A DNA stretch of 64,000 nucleotides from the NCBI GenBank assembly GCA_900545335.1, contig UQYP01000005.1:62001-126000 (forward strand), written 5' to 3'. The stretch is from an uncultured Sutterella sp. Its GTDB lineage: Bacteria > Pseudomonadota > Gammaproteobacteria > Burkholderiales > Burkholderiaceae_F. Shown piece after piece: positions 1-8,269 of the stretch. A program made the position numbers and the translations under genes. Under the pieces are notes generated by a model. That model saw only the letters and a list, made by a program, of their open reading frames with translations, had not been told where the DNA came from and made no database searches. How positions within the stretch are numbered: the stretch's first letter is position 1; every line of letters starts with the position of its first letter.

Positions 1-17
1 GTTAAATCTCTGAGAAT

Positions 18-46
18 TTCAGAACTCAGTATAATGTATATATAGT
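18..46 (+). promoter_or_regulatory. Putative promoter of the mini-CRISPR / cas operon
   Basis: TTCAGA at 18-23 (4 of 6 to the -35 consensus) and TATAGT at 41-46 (5 of 6 to the -10 consensus) are 17 bp apart. This predicts a start near 53, about 15 nt before the first diverged repeat at 68. A second -10-like TATAAT lies at 30-35 but has no good -35 box. Whether cas1 at 222 uses this promoter or a weaker one between 138 and 221 cannot be settled from sequence. The -10 box and predicted start are covered by the self-protospacer at 42-57. Confidence 0.5.
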
Positions 47-57
47 AAATAAAAAGG
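42..57 (-). promoter_or_regulatory. Self-protospacer with CC PAM in the cas promoter
   Basis: Read on the minus strand, positions 57-56 are CC and 55-42 match the 14-nt pseudo-spacer at 96-109 in 13 of 14 positions. The one mismatch is guide position 12. In type I effectors every sixth guide base is flipped out and unread, so this mismatch should cost little. CC immediately 5' of the protospacer is the known type I-F PAM. The site overlaps the -10 box and predicted start, so an R-loop here would block transcription. Function is inferred. Confidence 0.7.
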
Positions 58-67
58 ATATTGAAAT

Positions 68-137
68 ATAAACTACTGTGTAAGTAGCTTAGAAATTTTT
101 ATTTACGATATTGTCTGCCGTATAGGCAGTTTAAATG
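68..137 (+). ncRNA. Mini-CRISPR: crRNA-like RNA (CreR/CreA class candidate)
   Basis: Two diverged copies of the local CRISPR repeat flank a 14-nt pseudo-spacer (96-109). The first copy is 68-95: over its last 25 nt it matches the repeat in 19 positions. Its stem CTACT/AGTAG differs from CTGCC/GGCAG by compensating changes, with loop GTGTA and tail CTTAGAAA kept. The second copy (110-137) matches 21 of 28, keeps a perfect CTGCC/GGCAG stem with loop GTATA, and degenerates at its 3' end. Cas6f cutting after each stem would give a small crRNA with an 8-nt handle, a 14-nt guide and a 3' hairpin. Known relatives are CreA (guarding a toxin) and CreR (repressing cas). No toxin-like ORF is seen between 138 and 221, so autorepression is favoured. 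Confidence 0.78.
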
Positions 138-221
138 ACTTATTCATATTTGTAACATCAAATTCTGAAGTATGCCATGTAATCATTAATTTAAAAGAAA
201 CTCATTAAGGGGAATGACAGC

Positions 222-1172
222 ATGGAAGATCTATTGAATTTAAAGCCGATCCTCCACTCCAAGAGAGCCAACATATTCTATTTGGAGCACTGCCGAGTGA
301 TGCAAAAGGATGGCCGTGTTCTCTATTTAACTGAGGCAAAACATACCAATCAGTACTGGAACATTCCCATTGCCAACACCACGGTGATTCTCCTGGGAAC
401 CGGGACCTCCATCACACAAGCCGCTGTCAGACTTTTAGCCAAGGCCGGTGTGACAATCGGTTTTTGCGGCGGAGGGGCAACCCCTTTACTTCAGGCAACT
501 GAAATCGAATGGATGACTCCTCAAAATGAGTACCGACCTACGGAATATGTTCAAAATTGGCTACGCTTCTGGTTTAAAGACAATTTACGTCTCAAGGTCG
601 CTAAATCATTTCAAATTTCCAGGCTACAGTATCTGTTGTCTGTCTGGAAAAAGGATCGAGAGTTTCAAGATTGGGGTTTTATTGCTGATGATTCTATCGT
701 AGAAGGCGCAGTCAATTTATTTAGAAAAAAGATTGATTCTGCCGATAACGTCAACACACTGCTCACAGCAGAAGCAGAATTTACCAAGTCGCTTTATCGC
801 TTCTGCGCTTCCTGTGTCGACATTCAGTTCACCCGTAATCGGGATGATGCTGATTTGGCTAATACATTTTTAAATCATGGTAATTATTTAGCTTATGGCA
901 GCGCTGCCACTGCACTGTGGGTATTGGGAATCCCTTTTGCTTTTGCAGTTATGCATGGGAAGACACGTCGAGGTGCTTTGGTTTTTGACGTTGCAGATCT
1001 GATTAAAGATGCTCTTGTTTTACCCTGTGCATTTATCGGTAAAAAAGACTCTTTAACAGAAACGCAATTCAGACAAACCGTTTTGCAAAAATTTATCCAG
1101 CATCAAGCCTTAGATTTTATGTTCGAGACTGTCGAGAGAATTGCTTCTACAGATTTTGAGGAAAAACCATGA
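222..1172 (+). CDS. cas1: CRISPR-associated endonuclease Cas1, subtype I-F
   Basis: Cas1 is the metal-dependent integrase that inserts new spacers at the leader end of the array, working with the Cas2 part of the next gene. The protein is 316 aa, near the usual length for Cas1f. The catalytic set is visible: Glu184/Glu186 in the TAEAEF segment, His245 in AVMHGKTRRG, and Asp256/Asp259 in VFDVADLIKD. The start is ATG 222 with Shine-Dalgarno AAGGGGA at 207-213. It is first in a tightly packed operon and overlaps cas3 by 4 nt (ATGA). The locus appears more AT-rich than its surroundings, as is common for CRISPR loci. Confidence 0.96.
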   Translation: MEDLLNLKPILHSKRANIFYLEHCRVMQKDGRVLYLTEAKHTNQYWNIPIANTTVILLGTGTSITQAAVRLLAKAGVTIGFCGGGATPLLQATEIEWMTPQNEYRPTEYVQNWLRFWFKDNLRLKVAKSFQISRLQYLLSVWKKDREFQDWGFIADDSIVEGAVNLFRKKIDSADNVNTLLTAEAEFTKSLYRFCASCVDIQFTRNRDDADLANTFLNHGNYLAYGSAATALWVLGIPFAFAVMHGKTRRGALVFDVADLIKDALVLPCAFIGKKDSLTETQFRQTVLQKFIQHQALDFMFETVERIASTDFEEKP

Positions 1173-4100
1173 TTGTTACCCTGATTTCTCAATGTGAGAA
1201 AAAAGCGATTGCTCGAACCAGACGCATTCTTGATACTTTTGCCAACCGAATTGGTGATGCTGTATGGCAAACGATCATTACGGAAGACGGCCTCAATTCT
1301 CTGAGAATGCAGCTGAGACAAACAGCAACCAAGAACACTGCTGTTGCTTGTCATTGGGTTCGTTCTAAAAAACGCACGGAATTACTTTGGATTGTTGGCA
1401 ATCGGGAAAAGTTCAATGAGCAGGGATTGGTCCCTGTAAACAGTACTGCAAAATCCGTTTTACATTCCGATTGGGAAAATAACTGGCGATATCTGCCCGC
1501 TATTAAAGCTTTAACTGCTTTCTCCTCACTTTTGCATGACCTGGGCAAAGCCTCGAATTCATTTCAATCAAAATTAAAGCAAAACAAAAACATCGCTGAT
1601 CCGTATCGACATGAATGGATAAGTGTTCTGCTGTTTCATCAATGGCTTATTAAGCTCAATTCAAAAGAATCACTCCCTCTGGACTCTGATTGGTTGAAGG
1701 CAATTGATGAACTTAAAAACTTTGACCAATTATTGGAGGATGTAAAACTAAAAAATTTTCGCATTGACTTTTCAAAGCTTCCCCCTATCGCTCTGCTAAT
1801 CTGCTGGTTAATGCTAAGTCACCATCGCTTACCCAATTTGAGTGAAGAAAGACTGTACCAAGTTGGCAGAACGAAAGCAGAGAATCTGACAGAACTCATG
1901 ACTAAAGTTTCTGCTCAATGGGGCTATCAGCATGATGCGCCTACTAAGTCGATATCAGAAACCATTAAATTATCATTACTCAAATCCTCTACGATCTGGC
2001 AAAAGCAGCTGAAAAAATGGGCCAAACGCTTGGCTGACAATATTGATCTGATTAACGAAGCTTTGGACAACGGCGCGTGGCGGCCAATGGTTTTATACAG
2101 TCACTTATGTCTCACATTAGCGGATCACTATTTTTCTTCTCTCGACAAAATTCCGTTTAAAGAAAGTCATTGTTCTCTTTATGCCAATACAGAGAAAAAT
2201 CAACTGAAGCAGCATCTTGATGATCATTTAATCGGTGTTTGCAAACAGGCTCTGAACGTTGCGCACTATTTACCTCAATTTTCATCAAAGATGGAATCCG
2301 CGCACGATATCAAACTGCTGTCGAAAAGAAGTCCTGAAAAATACCGCTGGCAAGACAAAGCCGTCACAGCTATTCAAGATTTCCGAAAAACTCTCACTAC
2401 TCAAAATAGTGACGACGGTTACTTCGTAGTCAATATGGCAAGCACCGGTCAAGGCAAAACGATTGCTAATGCCAAAATCATGAGGGCCCTCTCACCCGAT
2501 CAGGATTCTTTGCGTTATGTTCTGGCACTAGGATTAAGAACCTTGACGCTGCAAACCGGAAGCTCTTATAGAGAAGACATTCATTTACAGACAGACGATT
2601 TAGCCGTTGTGATCGGTTCCGAAACGATCAACACACTCTATGAAAAGAGCAAAAATTCTGAAAGTAAAACTTTCTCTGAATCCTCTGAAGCACTCATTTC
2701 CCATGATATCGGTTATTCACCCACATCTGAGTATGAATTCCTGGATGTGCTATTTCATAAAAAAGAAGAAAAACTGAAAGCCTTCCTGTTTAAACCTGTG
2801 CTTTGCTGCACTATCGACCATATGATGCCCGCTACCGAAGCGGTCCGTGGCGGACGTTTTATATTGCCGATGTTAAGACTGATGGCCTCAGATTTAATCA
2901 TTGATGAAATTGATGACTTTTCTCCCAGCGATTTAGTGGCTATTGCTCGATTAACCCACTTAGCAGGAATGTTGGGCCGTAAAGTCATGCTTTCCTCTGC
3001 AACGATTCCGCCGGATTTGGCTGCCGGTCTTTTTCAAGCCTATGAGAACGGAAGAAAACTCTACTGTAATTTCATGGGTCTAAGTTCTCCTCAGACCTAC
3101 TGTATGTGGGTTGACGAGTTTAAATCTGAAATTAATCGGATCACTTGTAACGACAAAGCTTTAACCGAATTTCAATCTCTGCACCAGGCATTCGTACATA
3201 AACGCTGTCGGCAATTACAGAGCAATATTGTTAAGCAACTGGGATATTTAATTCCATATGATCCAACCGTTGAACCGGATAATAAAGATCAAAAGTTGCA
3301 GTCTTACTTTGAAAAAGTAAGACTGCAAATTTATTGGCTTCATCACTCCCATTCAATTATTGATGAAGCGTCCGGCAAAAAGATTTCATTCGGATTGATT
3401 CGCATGGCAAACGTTAAGCCATGTATTCAATTGAGCCGATATTTACTGCAATGTGATGACCCCAATTTTGAAGTTAAGGTTCTCACCTACCATAGCCGAG
3501 AATTGCTACTGGTTCGAAGCGCAAAGGAACAATATTTGGATACGGTTCTCAGACGCAAGGATAGCAATCCCTTTCACACCCTATCCAATCCCTTGGTGCG
3601 TCAACAAATTGAGCATTGCAGCAAGAGCAATATCATTTTCGTCGTGGTTTCCACCCCTGTTGAAGAAGTCGGCCGCGATCACGATTTTGACTGGGCAATA
3701 ATCGAGCCTTCTTCCATGCGTTCGATCATTCAGCTGGCGGGGCGTGTAAGGCGACATCGAGTGCAAACCAAAAACATAGACAAACCTAATGTCGGTGTAC
3801 TGCAATTCAATTTAAGAGCAATTTTTGGAAAAAATCCTGCTTTCATTCGACCGGGGTTTGAAAATACAAAAGAAGGAGTTTGTCTGGAAACAAAAGATAT
3901 GGCTCAACTGGTCAATTGGAATCAAGGACGAGCTCCCATCAATGCGATTGCAAGAATATCAAAATCTACTGACCTACATCCGTCAGAGCGATTAGCTGAT
4001 TTGGAACATGCAGTTATCGCCCACAAACTTGTATCTGATGAACAAGACGGAGTCTTAAGTCTTTATGGTTGGCTCAACGAAACTTGGTTTTTAACCGGAC

Positions 4101-4480
4101 TGGCGCAGCAAGTCAATCCTTTTAGGGGAAAAAATGCTGATATCCCCGTCTTTTTAAGATTTAATGAAGAAGGGAAACTGCAGTTTCACTTTAAAGATGA
4201 CTCAAATGACTTTCTACCGTGTGAAAGAAAGTACAACATCGTACTTGAAGAATTAACACCTTTAGAAAAATCTCATTTGTGGTTTCATTCAGATTTGAAG
4301 ACTGAGCTGAAACACTTATTGCAGTCCGGGTGGAAAGACTGTGAAACCATCGAAGATGTACTAAATCGATCACCTGAATTGGGTGAGGTTCTACTCATAC
4401 CCAATGAACAAACAAAATTTTCCAATATTTACATTGAGTCTCTTGGACTTATGTGCGGAGTGAAAATTGACCATGACTAA
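1169..4480 (+). CDS. cas3: Cas2-Cas3 fusion nuclease/helicase, subtype I-F
   Basis: Cas2/3 joins adaptation and interference: the N-terminal Cas2 domain (about residues 1-90) assembles with Cas1, and the rest unwinds and degrades target DNA recruited by the Csy complex. In this 1103-aa protein the HD nuclease pair is His123-Asp124 (LLHDLGKAS). Walker A STGQGKT lies near 425-431, the DEID box near 579-582 and SSAT near 609-612. Helicase motif VI is QLAGRVRRHR. All key motifs are intact, so an active enzyme is expected. It overlaps cas1 by 4 nt and the start of csy1 by 8-14 nt, implying translational coupling. Confidence 0.96.
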   Translation: MIVTLISQCEKKAIARTRRILDTFANRIGDAVWQTIITEDGLNSLRMQLRQTATKNTAVACHWVRSKKRTELLWIVGNREKFNEQGLVPVNSTAKSVLHSDWENNWRYLPAIKALTAFSSLLHDLGKASNSFQSKLKQNKNIADPYRHEWISVLLFHQWLIKLNSKESLPLDSDWLKAIDELKNFDQLLEDVKLKNFRIDFSKLPPIALLICWLMLSHHRLPNLSEERLYQVGRTKAENLTELMTKVSAQWGYQHDAPTKSISETIKLSLLKSSTIWQKQLKKWAKRLADNIDLINEALDNGAWRPMVLYSHLCLTLADHYFSSLDKIPFKESHCSLYANTEKNQLKQHLDDHLIGVCKQALNVAHYLPQFSSKMESAHDIKLLSKRSPEKYRWQDKAVTAIQDFRKTLTTQNSDDGYFVVNMASTGQGKTIANAKIMRALSPDQDSLRYVLALGLRTLTLQTGSSYREDIHLQTDDLAVVIGSETINTLYEKSKNSESKTFSESSEALISHDIGYSPTSEYEFLDVLFHKKEEKLKAFLFKPVLCCTIDHMMPATEAVRGGRFILPMLRLMASDLIIDEIDDFSPSDLVAIARLTHLAGMLGRKVMLSSATIPPDLAAGLFQAYENGRKLYCNFMGLSSPQTYCMWVDEFKSEINRITCNDKALTEFQSLHQAFVHKRCRQLQSNIVKQLGYLIPYDPTVEPDNKDQKLQSYFEKVRLQIYWLHHSHSIIDEASGKKISFGLIRMANVKPCIQLSRYLLQCDDPNFEVKVLTYHSRELLLVRSAKEQYLDTVLRRKDSNPFHTLSNPLVRQQIEHCSKSNIIFVVVSTPVEEVGRDHDFDWAIIEPSSMRSIIQLAGRVRRHRVQTKNIDKPNVGVLQFNLRAIFGKNPAFIRPGFENTKEGVCLETKDMAQLVNWNQGRAPINAIARISKSTDLHPSERLADLEHAVIAHKLVSDEQDGVLSLYGWLNETWFLTGLAQQVNPFRGKNADIPVFLRFNEEGKLQFHFKDDSNDFLPCERKYNIVLEELTPLEKSHLWFHSDLKTELKHLLQSGWKDCETIEDVLNRSPELGEVLLIPNEQTKFSNIYIESLGLMCGVKIDHD

Positions 4481-5693
4481 AATCATTGAAGAATTTATTG
4501 TTCGAAGAAAAGAACAATGGTTAACACAAAAAATCAAATCCGGCAAAGAAGATGAAGCAGTTTTAAAACAAAAAGCTGAAGAACAGTTCTCTATCCGAAA
4601 TTGGATAGAAAATGCTTCACTTCGAGCTAAACAACTTCATGTTGTTACTCACGTTGCAAAACTTTCACACCCTGATGCTAAAGCGAGCGCCTTTGTCGCT
4701 TCATGCCCTAAAAGAAATGACGGTTATTTGAGAACAGGCAACGTCAATTATCAAACTGATGTTTATGGTAACGCAGCTGCACTTGATGTCTACAATTTTT
4801 TATCCCTGAATTTCAGAGATCATTTATCCATTTTGGAAGCGTTTGAAAGGCAAGACTCTGAGCTCGTTGAGTTCATCAGAAATTTAGGGTTAGATTTTGA
4901 AACCCTACGTGAAAATTTCTTAAAAATTAAAAATGATGGGGCAAGTCCTCAAACCAGCTCCCTTATCAAACAAGTGTACTTTCCGATAGGTGACAATAAG
5001 TACCACTTATTATCGATTGTCAGTCCAACGGGAATGATGGCTGAGTTGAATCAACGCATCCGAACGATGCGCAAAACGGTCAGGGAAAGTCCGGACAAGC
5101 TCAAAGATCCTAATTGTCAGGAAATAACTTATGAACAGCTGACTAACTTAACAAAAATCGGTTTCGGGGGCTCAAAACCTCAAAATATCAGCTCCATCAA
5201 TAATCAGGAGCATGGCGTATTTTTTCTTCTGCCATCTCTTCCTCCGCAATTGCCACAAAAATTCCTGAGATTACCGACTGTGGATTTTTTCAAACAGGCA
5301 ATATCCTACAAAAATCCTCAGTTTATGTGTGAATTTGAGGCGTTGGAACGCTGGTTAAATTCATCTCTTAACAATCAAATGTCTCGACAAAGTATCCGAT
5401 ACCACATCGACAATTTGATTGACCGAATCCTTCTTATCGCACAACGATATCAAACGCTTGATGAGGGTTGGACAAACACTAAAACTACTCTACCGATGTA
5501 CCAACGAATTTGGTTAGACCAAGCATTTAGAACACAGCGTCAAAATGATGACGAGTGGAGAGACAAACTGGCTGACAGAATGGCTCGTTGGATCATTGAT
5601 TCTTGGGAACGACTCAGTCACCGGAAACGGTTCGGCGATAACGAGATGGAAGAAATTAAACGATTGATCCTTTCACAAAAGGAGCTTTTCTGA
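4473..5693 (+). CDS. csy1: Csy1 / Cas8f, large subunit of the I-F surveillance complex
   Basis: Csy1 (Cas8f) pairs with Csy2 at the 5' end of the crRNA and reads the CC PAM. It is identified by its place after cas2-3 and before csy2, its length of about 406 aa, and Csy1-like segments such as the AxAFVASCPKRNDGYLRTGN region. The N-terminus is charged and helical. ATG 4473 is used here. TTG 4467 is an alternative with better spacing from GGAG at 4457-4460. The last codon overlaps csy2 by 1 nt (TGATG). No frameshift or truncation is seen. Confidence 0.9.
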   Translation: MTKIIEEFIVRRKEQWLTQKIKSGKEDEAVLKQKAEEQFSIRNWIENASLRAKQLHVVTHVAKLSHPDAKASAFVASCPKRNDGYLRTGNVNYQTDVYGNAAALDVYNFLSLNFRDHLSILEAFERQDSELVEFIRNLGLDFETLRENFLKIKNDGASPQTSSLIKQVYFPIGDNKYHLLSIVSPTGMMAELNQRIRTMRKTVRESPDKLKDPNCQEITYEQLTNLTKIGFGGSKPQNISSINNQEHGVFFLLPSLPPQLPQKFLRLPTVDFFKQAISYKNPQFMCEFEALERWLNSSLNNQMSRQSIRYHIDNLIDRILLIAQRYQTLDEGWTNTKTTLPMYQRIWLDQAFRTQRQNDDEWRDKLADRMARWIIDSWERLSHRKRFGDNEMEEIKRLILSQKELF

Positions 5694-6550
5694 TGAAGAA
5701 CTCTTTCTTACTGATTTCACACTTAAAAATTCATAACGCCAACGCACTTAGCAGCAACATGACAATTGGAACGCCGGCGGTAACCGCTTTCCTTGGCTTT
5801 GTACACGCTCTTGAGCGCAAACTTCCTCAATGTTGGCCATTACATTTTTCAAAAGTGGGGATCTGCCTTCATAAGCTGATAGTTCAACAGTATAGAGGAA
5901 TAGGTGATGATGCTTTCTCATTAATCGGAACCTCTAATCCTCTTGACAAAAAAGGTGAAAGACCATCTTTCGTTGAAGAAGCTCGATCTGATCTAGAGGT
6001 TTCTTTGGTCATTCAAGTTCCGGAAATCATTCCTGAGGAACTGACTGCTTGGTTGGAGCAAACCTTACAAAGTATGAAATTGGCCGGCGGTGATATTGAG
6101 CATATTGCTGAAGTCACAGAAGTCATTGAAACCAATTCGAACTCTATAGAAAAGCAGTTAACAAAAAAACTGATGCCAGGCTTCTGGCTTATTGAACGAA
6201 CAGACCTGATGAAACAATCAATGAGTGAGGGAGAGGATGCTATGCAGGCACTTCTTTCTTACTTATCCATTCATGTAAACATGAAAAAAGAGGCAGAAGG
6301 CAACACTCAATCTTTTGCCAAAAAAGAAAGCGGATGGTTGATTCCCATTGTTGTCGGCTTCCAGGGTTTAACCCCTGTCGGCTTTGCTGAAAATCAACGC
6401 GATAGTACCAAAGAACATCGATTTGCAGAACCGGTCATCACATTGGGTGAATACAAGATGGTTCATCGGCTGCAATCGATCAATGAAGTTCTGTGGTCTT
6501 ATCACTTCGAACCTGAAACGAATCTCTATTTATGTCAATCTAAAATTTAG
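5693..6550 (+). CDS. csy2: Csy2 / Cas5f, subunit of the I-F surveillance complex
   Basis: Csy2 is the Cas5-type RAMP protein that caps the 8-nt 5' handle of the crRNA together with Csy1. It is 285 aa, slightly short of the roughly 300-330 aa of well-known members. Typical segments are the N-terminal LLISHLKIHNANALSSN stretch, TVGTPAV-like TIGTPAVTAFLGF, and a late GFQGLTPVGFAEN stretch. It starts inside the csy1 stop codon and is followed after 9 nt by csy3. The protein fits a working complex, since all other subunits are present and intact. Confidence 0.92.
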   Translation: MKNSFLLISHLKIHNANALSSNMTIGTPAVTAFLGFVHALERKLPQCWPLHFSKVGICLHKLIVQQYRGIGDDAFSLIGTSNPLDKKGERPSFVEEARSDLEVSLVIQVPEIIPEELTAWLEQTLQSMKLAGGDIEHIAEVTEVIETNSNSIEKQLTKKLMPGFWLIERTDLMKQSMSEGEDAMQALLSYLSIHVNMKKEAEGNTQSFAKKESGWLIPIVVGFQGLTPVGFAENQRDSTKEHRFAEPVITLGEYKMVHRLQSINEVLWSYHFEPETNLYLCQSKI

Positions 6551-6559
6551 GAGCATATT

Positions 6560-7558
6560 ATGGCAAACGCATTTTCTATCCCCTCTGTTTTATCTTGTGA
6601 AAAGAAACTTGTCCCTTCTGATGCCCGCTTTTACGGAACGCAGTGGGAGCATCGTCACGAAGAAGGCAATCAAACTGCCCTGAAGTTGACCGAAAAATCT
6701 GTCAGAGGAACAATTTCAAACCGCACTAAGCAAAAAGATGTATTAAAACTTGATGCAGAACTCAGCGTAGCTAACCTTCAGACTGTAGATGCATGCTCAC
6801 TTTCCGAAGGTCAGGACACTCTGAAAGTCTGTTTTACCCTTAAAGTTCTCTCCGGTGTCCAAACACCCTCTGCCTGCAATAACGAAGATTTTAGAAAAGT
6901 TTTTCATCAGCAAGTAGAAAACTACTTAAATAAAACTCACTGCAGGGAATTAGCACGCCGTTACGCTGAAAATATCTCTAATGCCCGTTTCCTGTGGAGA
7001 AATCGTATCGGTGCAAACAAGATTGAAGTGATTGCAAAAGTAGAGGATAAAAAGTTTACTTTTGATGCATTTCAGTTCGGCCTTAATTTTGACTCCGACT
7101 CAGAAAATTCTCAGTTAACTGAGCTCTCTGAACTCATCGCCCAAGTACTGTGCGGCGAAAAACCCTTCGTTCTTATTAATGTCGAAGCTTATGCGCAAGT
7201 CGGTCAGGCTCAAGAAGTGTATCCGAGTGAGGAACTTATTCTGGATAAAGGGCAGTCAAAGAAAAGCAAGATCCTCTTTTCTGTAGATGGAATAGCGGCT
7301 ATGCACTCACAAAAAGTCGGTAATGCCATCCGTACTATCGATACCTGGTACCCTGATTACTCTAACTTCGCCATTGCCATTGAACCTTACGGTGCTGTGA
7401 CTACTCTTGGTAAAGCCTTCAGAACACCTGCCAATAAAAAAGACTTCTACACACTTTTTGATAGCTATATGAAAGGAGCAAAGCTCTCTGAAGTGGATGA
7501 GCACTATGTCATTGCAATATTGATTCGAGGCGGTGTATTCGGAGACAGTAAAAAATGA
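6560..7558 (+). CDS. csy3: Csy3 / Cas7f, backbone subunit of the I-F surveillance complex
   Basis: Csy3 forms the helical backbone along the spacer part of the crRNA. Each copy covers six nucleotides, with the sixth base flipped out. The 332-aa length and the N-terminal MANAFSIPSVLSCEKKLVPSD stretch with FYGTQWEHR match the family. It is preceded by Shine-Dalgarno TAGGAG 9 nt before ATG 6560 and overlaps cas6f by 4 nt (ATGA). The mini-CRISPR guide of 14 nt would need fewer Csy3 copies than a normal 32-nt guide, giving a shorter complex. That last point is inference. Confidence 0.95.
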   Translation: MANAFSIPSVLSCEKKLVPSDARFYGTQWEHRHEEGNQTALKLTEKSVRGTISNRTKQKDVLKLDAELSVANLQTVDACSLSEGQDTLKVCFTLKVLSGVQTPSACNNEDFRKVFHQQVENYLNKTHCRELARRYAENISNARFLWRNRIGANKIEVIAKVEDKKFTFDAFQFGLNFDSDSENSQLTELSELIAQVLCGEKPFVLINVEAYAQVGQAQEVYPSEELILDKGQSKKSKILFSVDGIAAMHSQKVGNAIRTIDTWYPDYSNFAIAIEPYGAVTTLGKAFRTPANKKDFYTLFDSYMKGAKLSEVDEHYVIAILIRGGVFGDSKK

Positions 7559-8151
7559 GCAACTTAAATTACTATCAAGAGATAGAACTCATTGAGCAGC
7601 CGGATGTCTCTATTGGCGTTATTTGGTCCAAGCTTTACACGCAACTGCATTTCGCTCTTGCCGATTTAAAGAACAAAACTGGCGTTCAAACAATTGGGAT
7701 TTCATTTCCGGAATATAACGATCCGAACTTCCCGCTGGGAAGGCGCTTACGGCTTTTTGCTGCAACCGAAAAAGAACTGAATGAGCTGGCCGTCAGCCTT
7801 TGGCTTTCCAGACTAACTGATTACGTCAAGGTCAAAGATATTCACGCTGTACCCTTAAAAAGGGTTAGAGGATATGCAACATTTAGTCGAAAGGAAATAA
7901 AACGAAACCCAGAAGCTATTGCCAGAAGACGTGCACGAAAAGATCCGGGGATCACATATGAAGAGGCACTTAGGAGAGCTAAGCTTCAAGAACGAGAGAT
8001 TTGCTTGCTGCCTTTTGTAAGTTTAAATAGTTTAACTTCCGGTCAACGCTTTAAACTATTCATCGATCGTAAGGAGGAAACGGGACCAAGGGAAAGTCTT
8101 GAATTTTCAAGTTACGGACTGAGTAATAACACGGCTGTACCTATTTTTTAA
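7555..8151 (+). CDS. cas6f: Cas6f / Csy4, crRNA-processing endoribonuclease
   Basis: Cas6f recognises the repeat hairpin and cuts at the base of its 3' strand, leaving an 8-nt 5' handle (TTTAGAAA as DNA here). It then stays bound to the 3' hairpin. The protein is 198 aa. His32 in the LYTQLHFALAD stretch aligns with the general-base histidine (His29) of the Pseudomonas enzyme, and GISFPEY followed by LGRRLRLFA matches the same family. It is the last cas gene and ends 118 bp before the first repeat. The compensated stem of the first diverged repeat at 68-95 would test how much stem sequence this enzyme tolerates. Confidence 0.93.
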   Translation: MSNLNYYQEIELIEQPDVSIGVIWSKLYTQLHFALADLKNKTGVQTIGISFPEYNDPNFPLGRRLRLFAATEKELNELAVSLWLSRLTDYVKVKDIHAVPLKRVRGYATFSRKEIKRNPEAIARRRARKDPGITYEEALRRAKLQEREICLLPFVSLNSLTSGQRFKLFIDRKEETGPRESLEFSSYGLSNNTAVPIF

Positions 8152-8269
8152 ACTAATAAAAATTTTTATTTAATATCAATCGGTTGCATCGAGGGACAAA
8201 ATAAATGGTTTTAAAATCATTTTTTACCTAACTCTATGATGCAACTGATTTTTTTATCAAAAAGTTACT
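8152..8269 (+). promoter_or_regulatory. CRISPR leader with two IHF-type sites
   Basis: This AT-rich 118-bp stretch separates cas6f from repeat 1. Two perfect matches to the IHF consensus WATCAA-N4-TTR occur at 8174-8186 and 8255-8267, the second ending 2 bp before the first repeat. Between and around them lies an inverted repeat: GTTGCATC (8183-8190) with GATGCAAC (8238-8245). A promoter candidate for the array is TTAAAA at 8211-8216 and TATGAT at 8235-8240, 18 bp apart. Type I-F leaders are known to use IHF bending during spacer integration; assigning these sites to that role is inference. Confidence 0.75.

Noticed and set aside
6384..6683. A 99-codon frame spanning the csy2-csy3 junction
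   Set aside because: It lies across the ends of two well-supported cas genes in another frame and has no family resemblance.
8163..8172. A 10-base match of the mini-CRISPR guide in the CRISPR leader (TTTTTATTTA)
   Set aside because: It is preceded by AA, not CC, and is low-complexity AT sequence; the promoter site at 42-57 is longer and has the PAM.
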